Shown here in pieces: positions 9,239-18,257 of a stretch of 64,000 nt of DNA. The position numbers and the translations under genes are program-made. This DNA comes from G963676095 sp963676095 (GTDB lineage: Bacteria; Bacteroidota; Bacteroidia; Bacteroidales; Prolixibacteraceae): positions 1,488,001 to 1,552,000 of the forward strand of contig OY781040.1 of NCBI GenBank assembly GCA_963676095.1. Direction: 5' to 3'. Every line of letters begins with the position of its first letter. The stretch's first letter is position 1. Below the pieces are notes generated by a model. The model worked only from the letters and a program-made list of their open reading frames with translations. It did not search any database and was not told the DNA's origin.

Positions 9239-9670
9239 TCAACGTTTTTTATGAAAGGTTATTTTCCTGGTCTGAAAATCGATCTGGCAACCATAATCAT
9301 TCAGGATATCACTTCCCAGCAAACCGGCAACATGTAAATTGCTATATTTCCTGTAAATACTATTGACATGGGAAAGGTCGATCAACGCAACTCTCAGGTC
9401 CTTCAGTTTTAGCTTTCCAAATTTTAGTTTTTTAATGCACCCGACCTGGGTTTCAACCATGCCAGCCCCAATTCCGGCACTCTGAAATTCTTCATTTTTA
9501 CCTGTTTTTACAAGCTCATAGTGTTTCTCCAAATTCGTATCAAAAACGGTTTTAGAAGCCCCGGTATCTACTATCCAGTATATTTTTTCTCCATCCCCAA
9601 GTTTTCCTTCAAGTAGAAGGTGAAAATTCTTTTCCTCAAGTTCTATCAGTTCCAACGGAAGTTCAGTCAT
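9239..9670 (-). CDS. Retropepsin-like aspartic protease family protein
   Basis: 143 residues. The motif YWIVDTGASKTVFD places the catalytic DTGA triplet at Asp35. A second glycine/hydrophobic block (LHVAGLLGSDILNDYGCQIDF) matches the flap-end and psi-loop region of retroviral-type aspartyl proteases. One such domain per chain means it would act as a homodimer, as in retropepsins. There is no signal peptide, so a cytosolic location is likely. Substrate unknown. No neighbour gives a pathway; it sits between mdh and a small unknown gene, both on the same strand but separately spaced. Confidence 0.8.
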   Translation of the reverse strand: MTELPLELIELEEKNFHLLLEGKLGDGEKIYWIVDTGASKTVFDTNLEKHYELVKTGKNEEFQSAGIGAGMVETQVGCIKKLKFGKLKLKDLRVALIDLSHVNSIYRKYSNLHVAGLLGSDILNDYGCQIDFQTRKITFHKKR

Positions 9671-9724
9671 AATTACAAGTTACAAATTATTCAGCACCAA
9701 TTTTCTGCTAAAGAAGGGCACCCT

Positions 9725-9760
9725 GTAAAAAACGCCCCTGCAATAAATATTGCAAGGGCA
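9725..9760 (-). terminator. Terminator of mdh
   Basis: On the minus strand GCCCTTGCAAT pairs with ATTGCAGGGGC (one G-T wobble) around ATTT and is followed by CGTTTTTT. Confidence 0.85.
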
Positions 9761-9790
9761 TTAAAGATAGCTGAATATTTTCTACGAAGC

Positions 9791-10726
9791 CTAAAGAACA
9801 TTCATTTTATCGAAAACATCCATCACGCCTTTAACAGCTTTGGCTGATTCATCCAAAAGTTTCTGCTCTTCAGCATTCAATTTAATTTCAACAATTTCCT
9901 CAATTCCATTCTTACCCAATTTAACCGGAACACCGACAAAAACGTCATTTAGTCCGTATTCGCCGTCCAGGTTAACACAGCAGGGGAAAATCCGTTTCTG
10001 GTCCATAACGATTGCTTCAACCATCTGGGCTGCGGCAGATCCGGGGGCATACCAGGCAGAAGTCCCCATCAGGTTAACCAGTTCACCTCCTCCTTTCTTT
10101 GTCCGTTCGATAATCGCATCCAGCTTCTCTGAATCGATCATTTCTGTTACAGGAATGCCGGAAACGGTAGTATAGCGGGGCAGCGGAACCATTGTATCTC
10201 CATGTCCCCCCAGCAATAAAGCCTGTATATCACGGGGAGAAACATCAAGAGCTTCAGCGAGAAAAGCACGATAACGGGCTGTATCAAGCACTCCTGCCAT
10301 ACCCATCACCCTGTTTTTCGGGAATTTTGAAGCCAGGAATGCAACATATGTCATCACGTCCAACGGATTCGAAACAATAATAATTTTAGCATCAGGAGAA
10401 TATTTTACCACATTCTCGGTAACACTTTTAACGATTCCTGCATTAATCGAAATTAAGTCATCGCGGCTCATTCCCGGTTTGCGGGGTACTCCGGAAGTAA
10501 TCACAACAACCTCAGACCTGGCAGTTTTTGAATAATCATTTGTAGATCCTGAAAGGCGGGTATCATAATAATTAATAGGTGCTGTCTGCCACAAATCAAG
10601 AGACTTCCCTTCTGGTAAACCCTGTTTAATATCGACTAACACAACTTCCTGAACGATATTCTTCTCTGCAATAATCTGTGCACAGGTTGCACCAACATTT
10701 CCGGCACCAACAACGGTTACTTTCAT
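9791..10726 (-). CDS. mdh: Malate dehydrogenase
   Basis: 311 residues, normal for the LDH-like MDH group. The N-terminal Rossmann motif VVGAGNVGAT binds NAD. GVPRKPGMSRDDL (about residues 80-91) carries the substrate-binding arginines (Arg82, Arg88) that favour malate/oxaloacetate over lactate, where lactate dehydrogenases have GAPQKPGETR-like loops. SNPLDVMTY follows, and the catalytic His is in LLGGHGDTMVPL (His175). The enzyme interconverts malate and oxaloacetate in the citric acid cycle, in the cytosol. The gene has its own promoter box and a strong terminator, so it is probably monocistronic. Confidence 0.97.
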   Translation of the reverse strand: MKVTVVGAGNVGATCAQIIAEKNIVQEVVLVDIKQGLPEGKSLDLWQTAPINYYDTRLSGSTNDYSKTARSEVVVITSGVPRKPGMSRDDLISINAGIVKSVTENVVKYSPDAKIIIVSNPLDVMTYVAFLASKFPKNRVMGMAGVLDTARYRAFLAEALDVSPRDIQALLLGGHGDTMVPLPRYTTVSGIPVTEMIDSEKLDAIIERTKKGGGELVNLMGTSAWYAPGSAAAQMVEAIVMDQKRIFPCCVNLDGEYGLNDVFVGVPVKLGKNGIEEIVEIKLNAEEQKLLDESAKAVKGVMDVFDKMNVL

Positions 10727-10767
10727 AATTTAATATTTTTGATTTTTTGAAAATTAAATCCGATACA

Positions 10768-10775
10768 CAAAGATA
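10768..10775 (-). promoter_or_regulatory. Candidate -7 box of mdh
   Basis: CAAAGATA on the plus strand reads TATCTTTG on the minus strand, 41 bp upstream of the mdh ATG. Confidence 0.55.
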
Positions 10776-10914
10776 AAAGCTATTTTGGAATAGCATAAAA
10801 TAGTCCGGGAAATTACATCTCTTTAACAATTTAATAATTGTTTTTTTAAGACTAAAATATCTGATTTTCAAAAATCTGACTTACAAAGGCATTAACAGAA
10901 GGCATTCTGAAAAA

Positions 10915-12147
10915 TCAAATCTCCACTTCTTCTGCTTTAGGTTCATTAAGCAAAACAATATCACCTTCCTCCAATCCTTCAAGGACAACAACATTCTTGT
11001 CGTCTTCATCGCCAACCTGCACGTTCTTCCGGTAAATATGTTTCCCTTTTCTAAGATAGACAAAAGAAGATTTTTCATTGCGAAAGACTGCATTCACCGG
11101 GATCAACAGCGCATCTTTGTATTTTTTCAGGATAATATCACTACTGCAGGCCATTCCCGGTTTTAGGTCCGGGTCTGAATGATCGAGGCGTATAACGACC
11201 TCAAATACTTTCATATCGAAACCACTTTTTTCTTCTCCCATGTTGGCAATTTTAATAACCTTTCCATAAAACACTTTATCAGGTAAGGCATCTATCACCA
11301 CTCGTGTTGAATCGCCCAGGCGGACCTTGGTTACATCGATTTCCTTGATATAAGTTTTCACGATAGCAGACGACATGTCGGGCAAACTTGCCAACGTGGG
11401 CATCCAGGTACTGATATTACTGTCTTTGGTGAGTTTTTTCCCCATATAATCGTTTGCAATCATAACAATTCCATTACCTGGAGAGGTTATCCTGGTCATC
11501 GTCAAAGCCTTTTGGTACTTTCCCAGGATCTTTCCAAGCCGGTCGGCATTTTCTCTCGATCTCATTATCTGTACTTTTTGCTTATTTTGTTCGAGCGTAT
11601 AATTCCGCTTTGCTTTGTCGAGCACAATCTGAGCCTTCTCATATTCCATAGAGGCATGACGCTGCTCAGCACCTGATTCATACTTCGACATATCCAGATC
11701 GATCTGTTTATACTGAAGGTCGAGCCGGGCATTTACAATATCCTCACGTTTGGCTGTCAGGTTAACGGTACTGTCAATAATGGCATTTTTAAGGTCAGCA
11801 TCCACCTTTTCTTTTTCTGTCATCCGCTCCCTCATATTATTCATCAACTGGCTTTGATCAAGTTGGGCTATAAAATCACCTTTTTTAACCCTTTTCCCTT
11901 CCTGTACCAGATCACCGATCTTGTAACTCCATACCCTCAGGTCATAATCCTGCAGGGTTTCTGCGAGATCGATTTTCATGGACTTCTCACCATGCACTTC
12001 ACCCCTTGCTGAAACAATTGTTTCCAGATTTCCTTTACTGACTACCTTTGTTTTTCCGGAACTGCCCCTCCCAAAAATTAAGAAGACAATAAAAACGAAT
12101 ACAAACAAGGCCGGTACTGCAATAATTATTTTAAGTTTTTGCCCCAT
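10915..12147 (-). CDS. HlyD/MacA-type periplasmic adaptor (second of the cluster)
   Basis: 410 residues from the ATG at 12147 (MGQKLKIIIAVPALF). The frame is open further upstream, but that part would overlap tolC, whose stop is at 12152. A membrane anchor (about residues 6-23) is followed by a beta-barrel/lipoyl half, a long helical hairpin rich in Lys/Glu/Gln (about residues 100-200), TRVVIDALPDKVFYGKVIKI and a C-terminal membrane-proximal domain. Adaptors of this type link an inner-membrane transporter to an outer-membrane TolC channel. It resembles the adaptor at 15198..16568 in plan and length but is clearly diverged. It is the last gene of the four-gene efflux cluster. Confidence 0.88.
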   Translation of the reverse strand: MGQKLKIIIAVPALFVFVFIVFLIFGRGSSGKTKVVSKGNLETIVSARGEVHGEKSMKIDLAETLQDYDLRVWSYKIGDLVQEGKRVKKGDFIAQLDQSQLMNNMRERMTEKEKVDADLKNAIIDSTVNLTAKREDIVNARLDLQYKQIDLDMSKYESGAEQRHASMEYEKAQIVLDKAKRNYTLEQNKQKVQIMRSRENADRLGKILGKYQKALTMTRITSPGNGIVMIANDYMGKKLTKDSNISTWMPTLASLPDMSSAIVKTYIKEIDVTKVRLGDSTRVVIDALPDKVFYGKVIKIANMGEEKSGFDMKVFEVVIRLDHSDPDLKPGMACSSDIILKKYKDALLIPVNAVFRNEKSSFVYLRKGKHIYRKNVQVGDEDDKNVVVLEGLEEGDIVLLNEPKAEEVEI

Positions 12148-12151
12148 AATC

Positions 12152-13627
12152 CTATTTTTCAAGTAACCTGTCATATTCTGCAGATAATGTTTGCCTGGTA
12201 ATAAAGTCGAACAAGGTCTTTTTACGTAAGGTATAATAATAATTCCAATAAGCACGTACAGCACTTATATATCCAAGCCGGGCCGTTTCCAGATCACTAC
12301 GGGCAATATCCAGTTTTACAACATCGACCTTCCCGATCATAAACCGTTGAAGCGTTACTTCATAGCCCTTCCGGGCAACAGTATCGGCCAGGCCTGCAGT
12401 TTTAACCTGTTCCCCCTGCAGATTAAACTCAACAACATCCTGAAAAAGTTCCTGCTCGAAATCGATCTGTTCCTGTTTCAGGGAGGCACGAATAACCTCC
12501 CGGTTATACTGGGCCATCTGATAACTACCTTTTCCTCTCCCCCAATCAACAATAGGAATGCTTATCCCCAGTTGCAAGCGCTGGCTGTTATCCGGATTTT
12601 TATAAACCTCAGAAAATCTAGACGACGACTGGTCCAGTCCGTACAGCGCATAAATACTGGTACTAAAGCCCGCCTTTGCCCTGGCCTCGGCAACAGCCTG
12701 ATCCTGTTCCAGCAGTTGTTCTTTATGATCCAGCATAATCGGGTTGTTCTCAAAAGCCTTTGTCAGGGCTTCTCCGGAATCAACCAGGATATCGGGAATG
12801 CTGGAAGGAATCAGACATTCAATTTTAGTGGTTTTATCCAGCGACAAAAAAGAATTCAGATTGGCTTGCGCCCGTTGTACTTCCGACTTAGCTTCGTTGA
12901 GCGACTGCTTTGCTTTCAGCAGGTTTAGCTGCAGTGTTAAAAGTTCGTCCTGAGTCACTGTCCCTACCCGAAAACGGCCCTGTCCGATCCGGTAAAGGGT
13001 ATCGGCACTCGAAAGGTTACTTTCGGAAATATTGAGCTGAATCTGGGCTTCAACCATATCGAAAAATTTTCCTAATGCTTTAATCGCAAGTGTTTCTCCT
13101 GACTCAATCAAATCTTTTTTAGCCTTCTCGAATTTAACAGGCTCGATCTTGGATTCCCATTTTAACTCGTTATATCCGTTAAGGGTTTGCTTATAGCCAA
13201 TGCTTATCGGGGTAGACTGGTATGAGTCGCTTTGGTTTTCACCCAGATTTTTTACAAGGCCCAAGTCCGACTCCAAAAAGAAACTACCTCCAGTAAGCGG
13301 AACATTCTGGGTCAGAGAAAGTGCGAAATCAGAATTCAGATATTCCCGGTGCACATATTCCGATTCGTTTGTGTCAAAGTTATACTCCTGTGTGCGGTAA
13401 CGGTTGAAATCAACGGGAGTAGCGCTCAAGGTCAATGATGGAAGCCGGTCTGCCTTGAAATAGCGGTACTCCCAATAACTGGACCGGTACATATTCTTCA
13501 TCTGAAATGCATCGATAGAACTCTGGGATGCCATGTCAATCACATCTTCAAGAGTCATCTTCAAAGATTTCTCCTGTGAGAATGCAAAACATGGAATTAT
13601 GCAAAGTAAGCAGAATATTGTTTTCAT
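12152..13627 (-). CDS. TolC-family outer-membrane efflux protein
   Basis: 491 residues from the ATG at 13627, chosen because it begins a clean signal peptide (MKTIFCLLCIIPCFAFSQ) ending at the expected cleavage region; the longer frame upstream adds a non-signal-like segment. Two long alpha-helical repeats with heptad-like spacing (LNLLKAKQSLNEAKSEVQRA, VVKLDIARSDLETARLGYIS) and strand segments such as NVPLTGGSFFLESDLG fit the TolC/OEP family, which forms trimeric outer-membrane exit ducts. It lies 135 bp after the MacB-like permease and 4 bp before the second adaptor, consistent with one transcript. Confidence 0.9.
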   Translation of the reverse strand: MKTIFCLLCIIPCFAFSQEKSLKMTLEDVIDMASQSSIDAFQMKNMYRSSYWEYRYFKADRLPSLTLSATPVDFNRYRTQEYNFDTNESEYVHREYLNSDFALSLTQNVPLTGGSFFLESDLGLVKNLGENQSDSYQSTPISIGYKQTLNGYNELKWESKIEPVKFEKAKKDLIESGETLAIKALGKFFDMVEAQIQLNISESNLSSADTLYRIGQGRFRVGTVTQDELLTLQLNLLKAKQSLNEAKSEVQRAQANLNSFLSLDKTTKIECLIPSSIPDILVDSGEALTKAFENNPIMLDHKEQLLEQDQAVAEARAKAGFSTSIYALYGLDQSSSRFSEVYKNPDNSQRLQLGISIPIVDWGRGKGSYQMAQYNREVIRASLKQEQIDFEQELFQDVVEFNLQGEQVKTAGLADTVARKGYEVTLQRFMIGKVDVVKLDIARSDLETARLGYISAVRAYWNYYYTLRKKTLFDFITRQTLSAEYDRLLEK

Positions 13628-13762
13628 GTAAAAAAATTTCGTTAATCTACTATATACAACAGGCATGACCATATGTAACACGCCTTAAAATCAATCTCTT
13701 TCACCATGACTGGCTTTTGTCGCTATTCCGTAAATTTAACCCTGCAATATATTTCCATCCCG

Positions 13763-15148
13763 TCATGAACCCTGCCGGAGTGATTCTACCGGATCTTTCT
13801 CAGCAGCCCTCTTAGCAGGGAGATACCCAAAGGAAATACCCACCAGGGCTGAAACGCCAAAAGCAATCAATATGCTAAAAAACGACACAATTGTTTTAAT
13901 ATCGAAAATCATTGTAATAGCCTTGGACAGGGCAATCCCCAAAATGATACCAATAATTCCACCGGTAACACTGATTAATGTTGATTCGGCCAGAAACTGG
14001 GCAACGATGTCTTTTCGGGAGGCGCCAACGGACTGGCGCAGGCCGATCTCCCGGATACGTTCCAGAACAGAGGCAAGCATGATATTCATAATACCTATCC
14101 CCCCTACAATCAGCGAGATGCCGGCAATAGCTCCAAGTACAATGTTAAAAATATTCTTTGTGCGCTGTTGTTGCTTAAGCAGAAGTTCAGGAATTGTTAC
14201 TTCAAAATCATACAACCTGGAATGACGGCGGAGTAACATTCTCTTAATCACGGCAGCCGCAGCCCCAAGTTGTTCCGTTTCTTTCACCTGCACAATTATT
14301 TTGCTAAGCTGATTGATATTCTTGTCTTCGTCAATTGCATTATCCGGCTGTTCCATCCCCCCGATAATAATGATGGTACCGTTATCATTCCCTTTATTGG
14401 AATTTACTTTTTCAACCTCATCGGCCCGGATAAGCGCCCTGTTTTTAAAACGAAGCAATAAAGTCTGTACCGGCACAAAAATTTTGTTATCGGAACTACT
14501 GATACCCATCTCATCCGACGCAGAAGCCGTAAAATCTCTTTTTTCTGCCACACCAACAATTTTCAACCAGATTTTACCGCACTTTATATATTGACCTACT
14601 GGATCGGCTTGTTTAAAAAATACATTTTTAATATTATCACCAATAATACAAACCGGCTGGCCTGTCTGATTTTGAAATTCATTAAAAACTTCCCCACGCT
14701 GAAGGCTTATATTGAAAAGGTTAAAATAATCGCCATTCGTCCCCTCCAGAACCACAGGATTGCTTTTACCGTTCATAATGGCGGAATAATTAATCGAAAT
14801 GACGGGACAAACCTTTTCCACTCCAGGTATTACTTTCTGGATAGCCTCTGCATCCAACAAAGTTAACCCCCTGGAAAATTTGGTTGCACTGCCATTATTG
14901 GCGTCAGTATTCTTACTGGTATTTTCTCCCACGACATGACTGGAGGGAGTAATGATTATGTTGTTGACACCGACCAGTTTTATCTGCTCAAGAATTTCAT
15001 GCTCGGCGCCATTGCCTATAGCCATCATGCTTATAACTGCCGCGACCCCGAATATGATTCCCAAAGCGGTGAGTAACGACTTTACCTTATTGGCAAAAAT
15101 CGCTTCAATCGCAACAGCAATATCGTGTATATATTTCTTGATGATCAT
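13763..15148 (-). CDS. MacB/FtsX-type ABC transporter permease (no ATPase domain)
   Basis: 461 residues. The N-terminal helix follows ANKVKSLLTALGIIFGVAAV; a large periplasmic MacB_PCD-like domain spans about residues 45-330; three C-terminal helices form an FtsX domain (IMLASVLERIREIGLRQSVG, then FLAESTLISVTGGIIGIILG). MacB-type permeases act by mechanotransmission, coupling cytosolic ATP hydrolysis to a periplasmic adaptor and TolC rather than forming a pore. Unlike E. coli MacB there is no N-terminal nucleotide-binding domain, and no ATPase gene is present in this cluster, so the partner must be encoded elsewhere. It is flanked by the first adaptor (50 bp upstream) and tolC. Confidence 0.9.
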   Translation of the reverse strand: MIIKKYIHDIAVAIEAIFANKVKSLLTALGIIFGVAAVISMMAIGNGAEHEILEQIKLVGVNNIIITPSSHVVGENTSKNTDANNGSATKFSRGLTLLDAEAIQKVIPGVEKVCPVISINYSAIMNGKSNPVVLEGTNGDYFNLFNISLQRGEVFNEFQNQTGQPVCIIGDNIKNVFFKQADPVGQYIKCGKIWLKIVGVAEKRDFTASASDEMGISSSDNKIFVPVQTLLLRFKNRALIRADEVEKVNSNKGNDNGTIIIIGGMEQPDNAIDEDKNINQLSKIIVQVKETEQLGAAAAVIKRMLLRRHSRLYDFEVTIPELLLKQQQRTKNIFNIVLGAIAGISLIVGGIGIMNIMLASVLERIREIGLRQSVGASRKDIVAQFLAESTLISVTGGIIGIILGIALSKAITMIFDIKTIVSFFSILIAFGVSALVGISFGYLPAKRAAEKDPVESLRQGS

Positions 15149-15197
15149 TTCAATAAGTTGAGAATTGATATTCCTTGTCTGCCATGAAAAACTTCAT

Positions 15198-16568
15198 CTA
15201 GTTATTTAACGGTCCTGCCAAATCTCCTCCGGAAGGGTGTCCCGGCTCTGTCTTGGATTGCTGTACCGCTATTTCCCGTGCCATGGCTTTCTTTTTTTCT
15301 TCCTTCTCTTTTTTGATCTTCCTGTAAATGTCCAATCCCCGCCAAGGCAGATCTGAAGCATCTTCCGGTTCATTCAAATAAAGCAAATCCCCGTCATGGA
15401 GCCCTTCTTTCGCAATAACAAAATTTTCATTTTCCTCTCCAAGCCTGACAACCTGTCTGTAAAGTCCGTCTTTACTGAGGTAAACATACTGTAGACTGTC
15501 GTTTTCAAAAACAGCATCAGACGGAATAAACAGGGTATCCGGGTAAGTTCCCGCATAAATAATATTGTTGGTAGTCATAGCCGGTTTCAGGTCCTTATCT
15601 GCTCCAAAGATCTTTATCTTCACCTCAAAGACCTTAGCATCACTGTTTGGCATTGACTGTCCGATATTGGCTATGGAAACCACTTTCCCGGTCATCTTCT
15701 TGTTCGGAAATGCATCGATCCCGATATCGACCTTTTGTCCCTCTTTCACCTTCGAAATATCGATTTCATTGATGTAAGTTCTGGAAATAAGATTGGTCAT
15801 TTCAGGAATGGTTGCAACAGCATCGCTCCCCGACACCTCCGAACCAACTTTAGTAATTCCCCACGGATTCTTGATATAGGTAATAATTCCGGACTTCGGA
15901 GCGGTAATTACAAGCGACTTATACAACTCATTCAGTCCGTCCAGACGTTCCCTGAGTTGCCTGAAATTAATAAATTGACGATTGACTTTATTTTCTTCCT
16001 GTTTTTTCTTCAGCGTATAAGCTTCCTTTTCCTGTTCATACTTCCGTTGAGCCTTATCGCAATCCATCTGTGCTTTCTTCTGTACTGAGGGAGATTCATA
16101 AATTGATTCCTTCACGATAATTTCTTTTTCATCCCGGTCCAGTATAGCGTTGGTAATTTCATCTCTCTGGTTTGACAAATTCAAATTAGAATCGATACGG
16201 GCATCTTCATACTCGGTTGAAGCTTTATCCAGATCGTCCTGTGCTGACTTGATCTGCTCCTGCACCGCTTCCGGGTCAAGGCGGGCAACAAACCCTCCCG
16301 AGTCCACGTAGGTACCTTCCTCCACAAGTTCTGTGATCTTGAGGCTCCAGATCCTTAACCTCCGGTCATTTAACTTGTCCGGGACAGGAATATTAAGCTG
16401 GTTTCCCGATTCAATCTGCCCTGAGGAGAAAACCTTAACTTCAAACTTACCTCGTTTAACAGTAGTGGTCAGGATAACATCTTTCTCCTTGTTCGTCTTA
16501 AATATCAGAACAAAAGCCAACAATAGAACAGGCACAACCAGCCAAAGCAATTTTTTTGGTTTTTTCAT
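15198..16568 (-). CDS. HlyD/MacA-type periplasmic adaptor (first of the cluster)
   Basis: 456 residues. An N-terminal anchor (KLLWLVVPVLLLAFVLIF) is followed by the adaptor core: FSSGQIESGNQLNIPVP, a helical hairpin (about residues 105-215, many Lys/Glu/Arg) and the barrel segment VDIGIDAFPNKKMTGKVVSI. A highly charged tail (about residues 415-456; KIKKEKEEKKKAM) is unusual for the family and could contact a partner. It is the first gene of the efflux cluster (adaptor, MacB-like permease, TolC, adaptor). The 288 bp upstream holds no gene; a near-match promoter box (TAACTTTC) is seen around 16675 on the minus strand. Confidence 0.88.
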   Translation of the reverse strand: MKKPKKLLWLVVPVLLLAFVLIFKTNKEKDVILTTTVKRGKFEVKVFSSGQIESGNQLNIPVPDKLNDRRLRIWSLKITELVEEGTYVDSGGFVARLDPEAVQEQIKSAQDDLDKASTEYEDARIDSNLNLSNQRDEITNAILDRDEKEIIVKESIYESPSVQKKAQMDCDKAQRKYEQEKEAYTLKKKQEENKVNRQFINFRQLRERLDGLNELYKSLVITAPKSGIITYIKNPWGITKVGSEVSGSDAVATIPEMTNLISRTYINEIDISKVKEGQKVDIGIDAFPNKKMTGKVVSIANIGQSMPNSDAKVFEVKIKIFGADKDLKPAMTTNNIIYAGTYPDTLFIPSDAVFENDSLQYVYLSKDGLYRQVVRLGEENENFVIAKEGLHDGDLLYLNEPEDASDLPWRGLDIYRKIKKEKEEKKKAMAREIAVQQSKTEPGHPSGGDLAGPLNN

Positions 16569-16822
16569 AGATATCAGAATAGTTGAATTAGCTGTCAGAT
16601 CCGCAACTAAAGAATCTCGCTATAAAAATAAACTATAAAAATTTAATCCAATGTTAATTTTTCATTGTTTAACGAAAGTTAACACGACAAACCTGACTCC
16701 AGGAAATCATGGAAGGTTAGAATTTCAGGATTCAGGAATTGGGGAAAAGGGGACAGCACAGAACAAGGAAACCCTTAAACCAGATTAACAATCGGGATAA
16801 GATTAACCAGAGAACCACTCAA

Positions 16823-16848
16823 AAACAAAAAATCCGGTATTCACCGGA
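16823..16848 (-). terminator. Terminator of the valS-glmM operon
   Basis: TCCGGT (16833-16838) pairs with ACCGGA (16843-16848) around a 4-nt loop; on the minus strand it runs into TTTTTTGTTTTT. It lies just after the glmM stop. Confidence 0.8.
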
Positions 16849-16856
16849 CCTTTATT

Positions 16857-18239
16857 TCATATCAGTTTCTTTATTTCACTGATCAGCTTATCTGCCAACT
16901 GATCAGCCCGCTCCGGGCTGACGGACTCAGCATAAATCCGGATTATCGGCTCCGTATTGGATTTTCGCAGGTGGACCCATCCATCTGTAAAATCTATTTT
17001 AACACCATCGACAGTACTTACTTTCTCATCTTTATACTTTTCTTTCACCTTTTCCAGTACCGAATCGACATTGATGTCAGGGGTCAGCTGAATTTTATTT
17101 TTTGAAATAAAATAATCAGGGTATATCTTTCTGAGGTCAGAACATCGTCCTCCTTTTTTTGCCAAATGGGTAAGAAAAAGGGCAATTCCCACCAGGGCAT
17201 CCCTACCGTAATGAAGTTCCGGATAGATTACCCCACCATTTCCTTCACCTCCTATCATGGCTCCCGTTTCTTTCATCTTTGCCACAACATTTACTTCACC
17301 CACGGCAGAAGCGGCATAACTGCAACCATGCTTTTCTGTAATTACACGCAAAGCCCGGCTCGACGACATGTTGGATACTGTATTCCCCGGCGTGTGCGAC
17401 AGGACATAATCGGCAACAGATACCAACGTATATTCTTCATTAAACATCGTACCGTCTTCACTAATAATAGACAAGCGGTCAACATCAGGATCAACAACAA
17501 AGCAAACATCAACATTGCTTTCCTTCACGGCACGGCAGGTTTCAGTCAGATTTTCAGGAAGCGGTTCCGGCACGTGTGCAAATTCACCGGTAGGCTCCTC
17601 ATTGATAGCAACAATTCTCTTTACTCCCAAGGCTTTCAGCAAAGCAGGGATAGCAACCCCGCCGACAGAATTCACGGCATCAAATGCAACTGAAAATCCA
17701 GCCTTCCCGATGGCGTCAACATCCACCAGGGGCAGTTCCAGGATCTGTCGGATATGTTCATCCAGATAATCGATCCGTTCAATCTTTCCAAGGTCATCAA
17801 CCCCGGCAAAGCAAAAACTCTCTTCTCCGGCAAACCGAAGGACAGATTCTCCTTCTGAAGCTGAAAGGAACTCTCCTTTCCCGGTCAAAAGCTTCAGCGC
17901 ATTCCACTGCTTCGGATTATGACTGGCAGTGAGAATAATTCCGCCATCAGCCCTATATCCTGTAACAGCCATTTCTGTTGTCGGGGTTGTTGCCATACCG
18001 ATATTGGCAACATGACACCCCATTCCCGAAAGTGTGGCACAAACGAGCGATTCGACCATTTCTCCCGAAATCCGGGCATCCCGCCCAACAACGACCTTAA
18101 GCTTCTTCCCCGGGCAAACTGACTGAAGCCATTTGGCATAGGCAGCCGTAAATTTTACTACATCAAGCGGAGACAGCCCGTCACCAGGGGTGCCGCCAAT
18201 TGTTCCCCTGATGCCGGATATTGATTTTATTAATGTCAT
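16857..18239 (-). CDS. glmM: Phosphoglucosamine mutase
   Basis: 460 residues of the alpha-D-phosphohexomutase superfamily. The phosphoserine loop is TASHNPKQWNALK (Ser106), the metal loop DPDVDRLSI, the sugar-binding loop GGEGNGGVIYPE, and the C-terminal phosphate-binding loop RKSNTEPIIRIYAE. The GEGNGG form and Bacteroidota context point to GlmM (glucosamine-6-P to glucosamine-1-P, for peptidoglycan and lipid A precursors), although a phosphomannomutase/phosphoglucomutase role cannot be fully excluded by eye. It starts 18 bp after the valS stop and is very likely co-transcribed with it. Confidence 0.9.
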   Translation of the reverse strand: MTLIKSISGIRGTIGGTPGDGLSPLDVVKFTAAYAKWLQSVCPGKKLKVVVGRDARISGEMVESLVCATLSGMGCHVANIGMATTPTTEMAVTGYRADGGIILTASHNPKQWNALKLLTGKGEFLSASEGESVLRFAGEESFCFAGVDDLGKIERIDYLDEHIRQILELPLVDVDAIGKAGFSVAFDAVNSVGGVAIPALLKALGVKRIVAINEEPTGEFAHVPEPLPENLTETCRAVKESNVDVCFVVDPDVDRLSIISEDGTMFNEEYTLVSVADYVLSHTPGNTVSNMSSSRALRVITEKHGCSYAASAVGEVNVVAKMKETGAMIGGEGNGGVIYPELHYGRDALVGIALFLTHLAKKGGRCSDLRKIYPDYFISKNKIQLTPDINVDSVLEKVKEKYKDEKVSTVDGVKIDFTDGWVHLRKSNTEPIIRIYAESVSPERADQLADKLISEIKKLI

Positions 18240-18257
18240 GGTTTAACCTTTTGTTTA

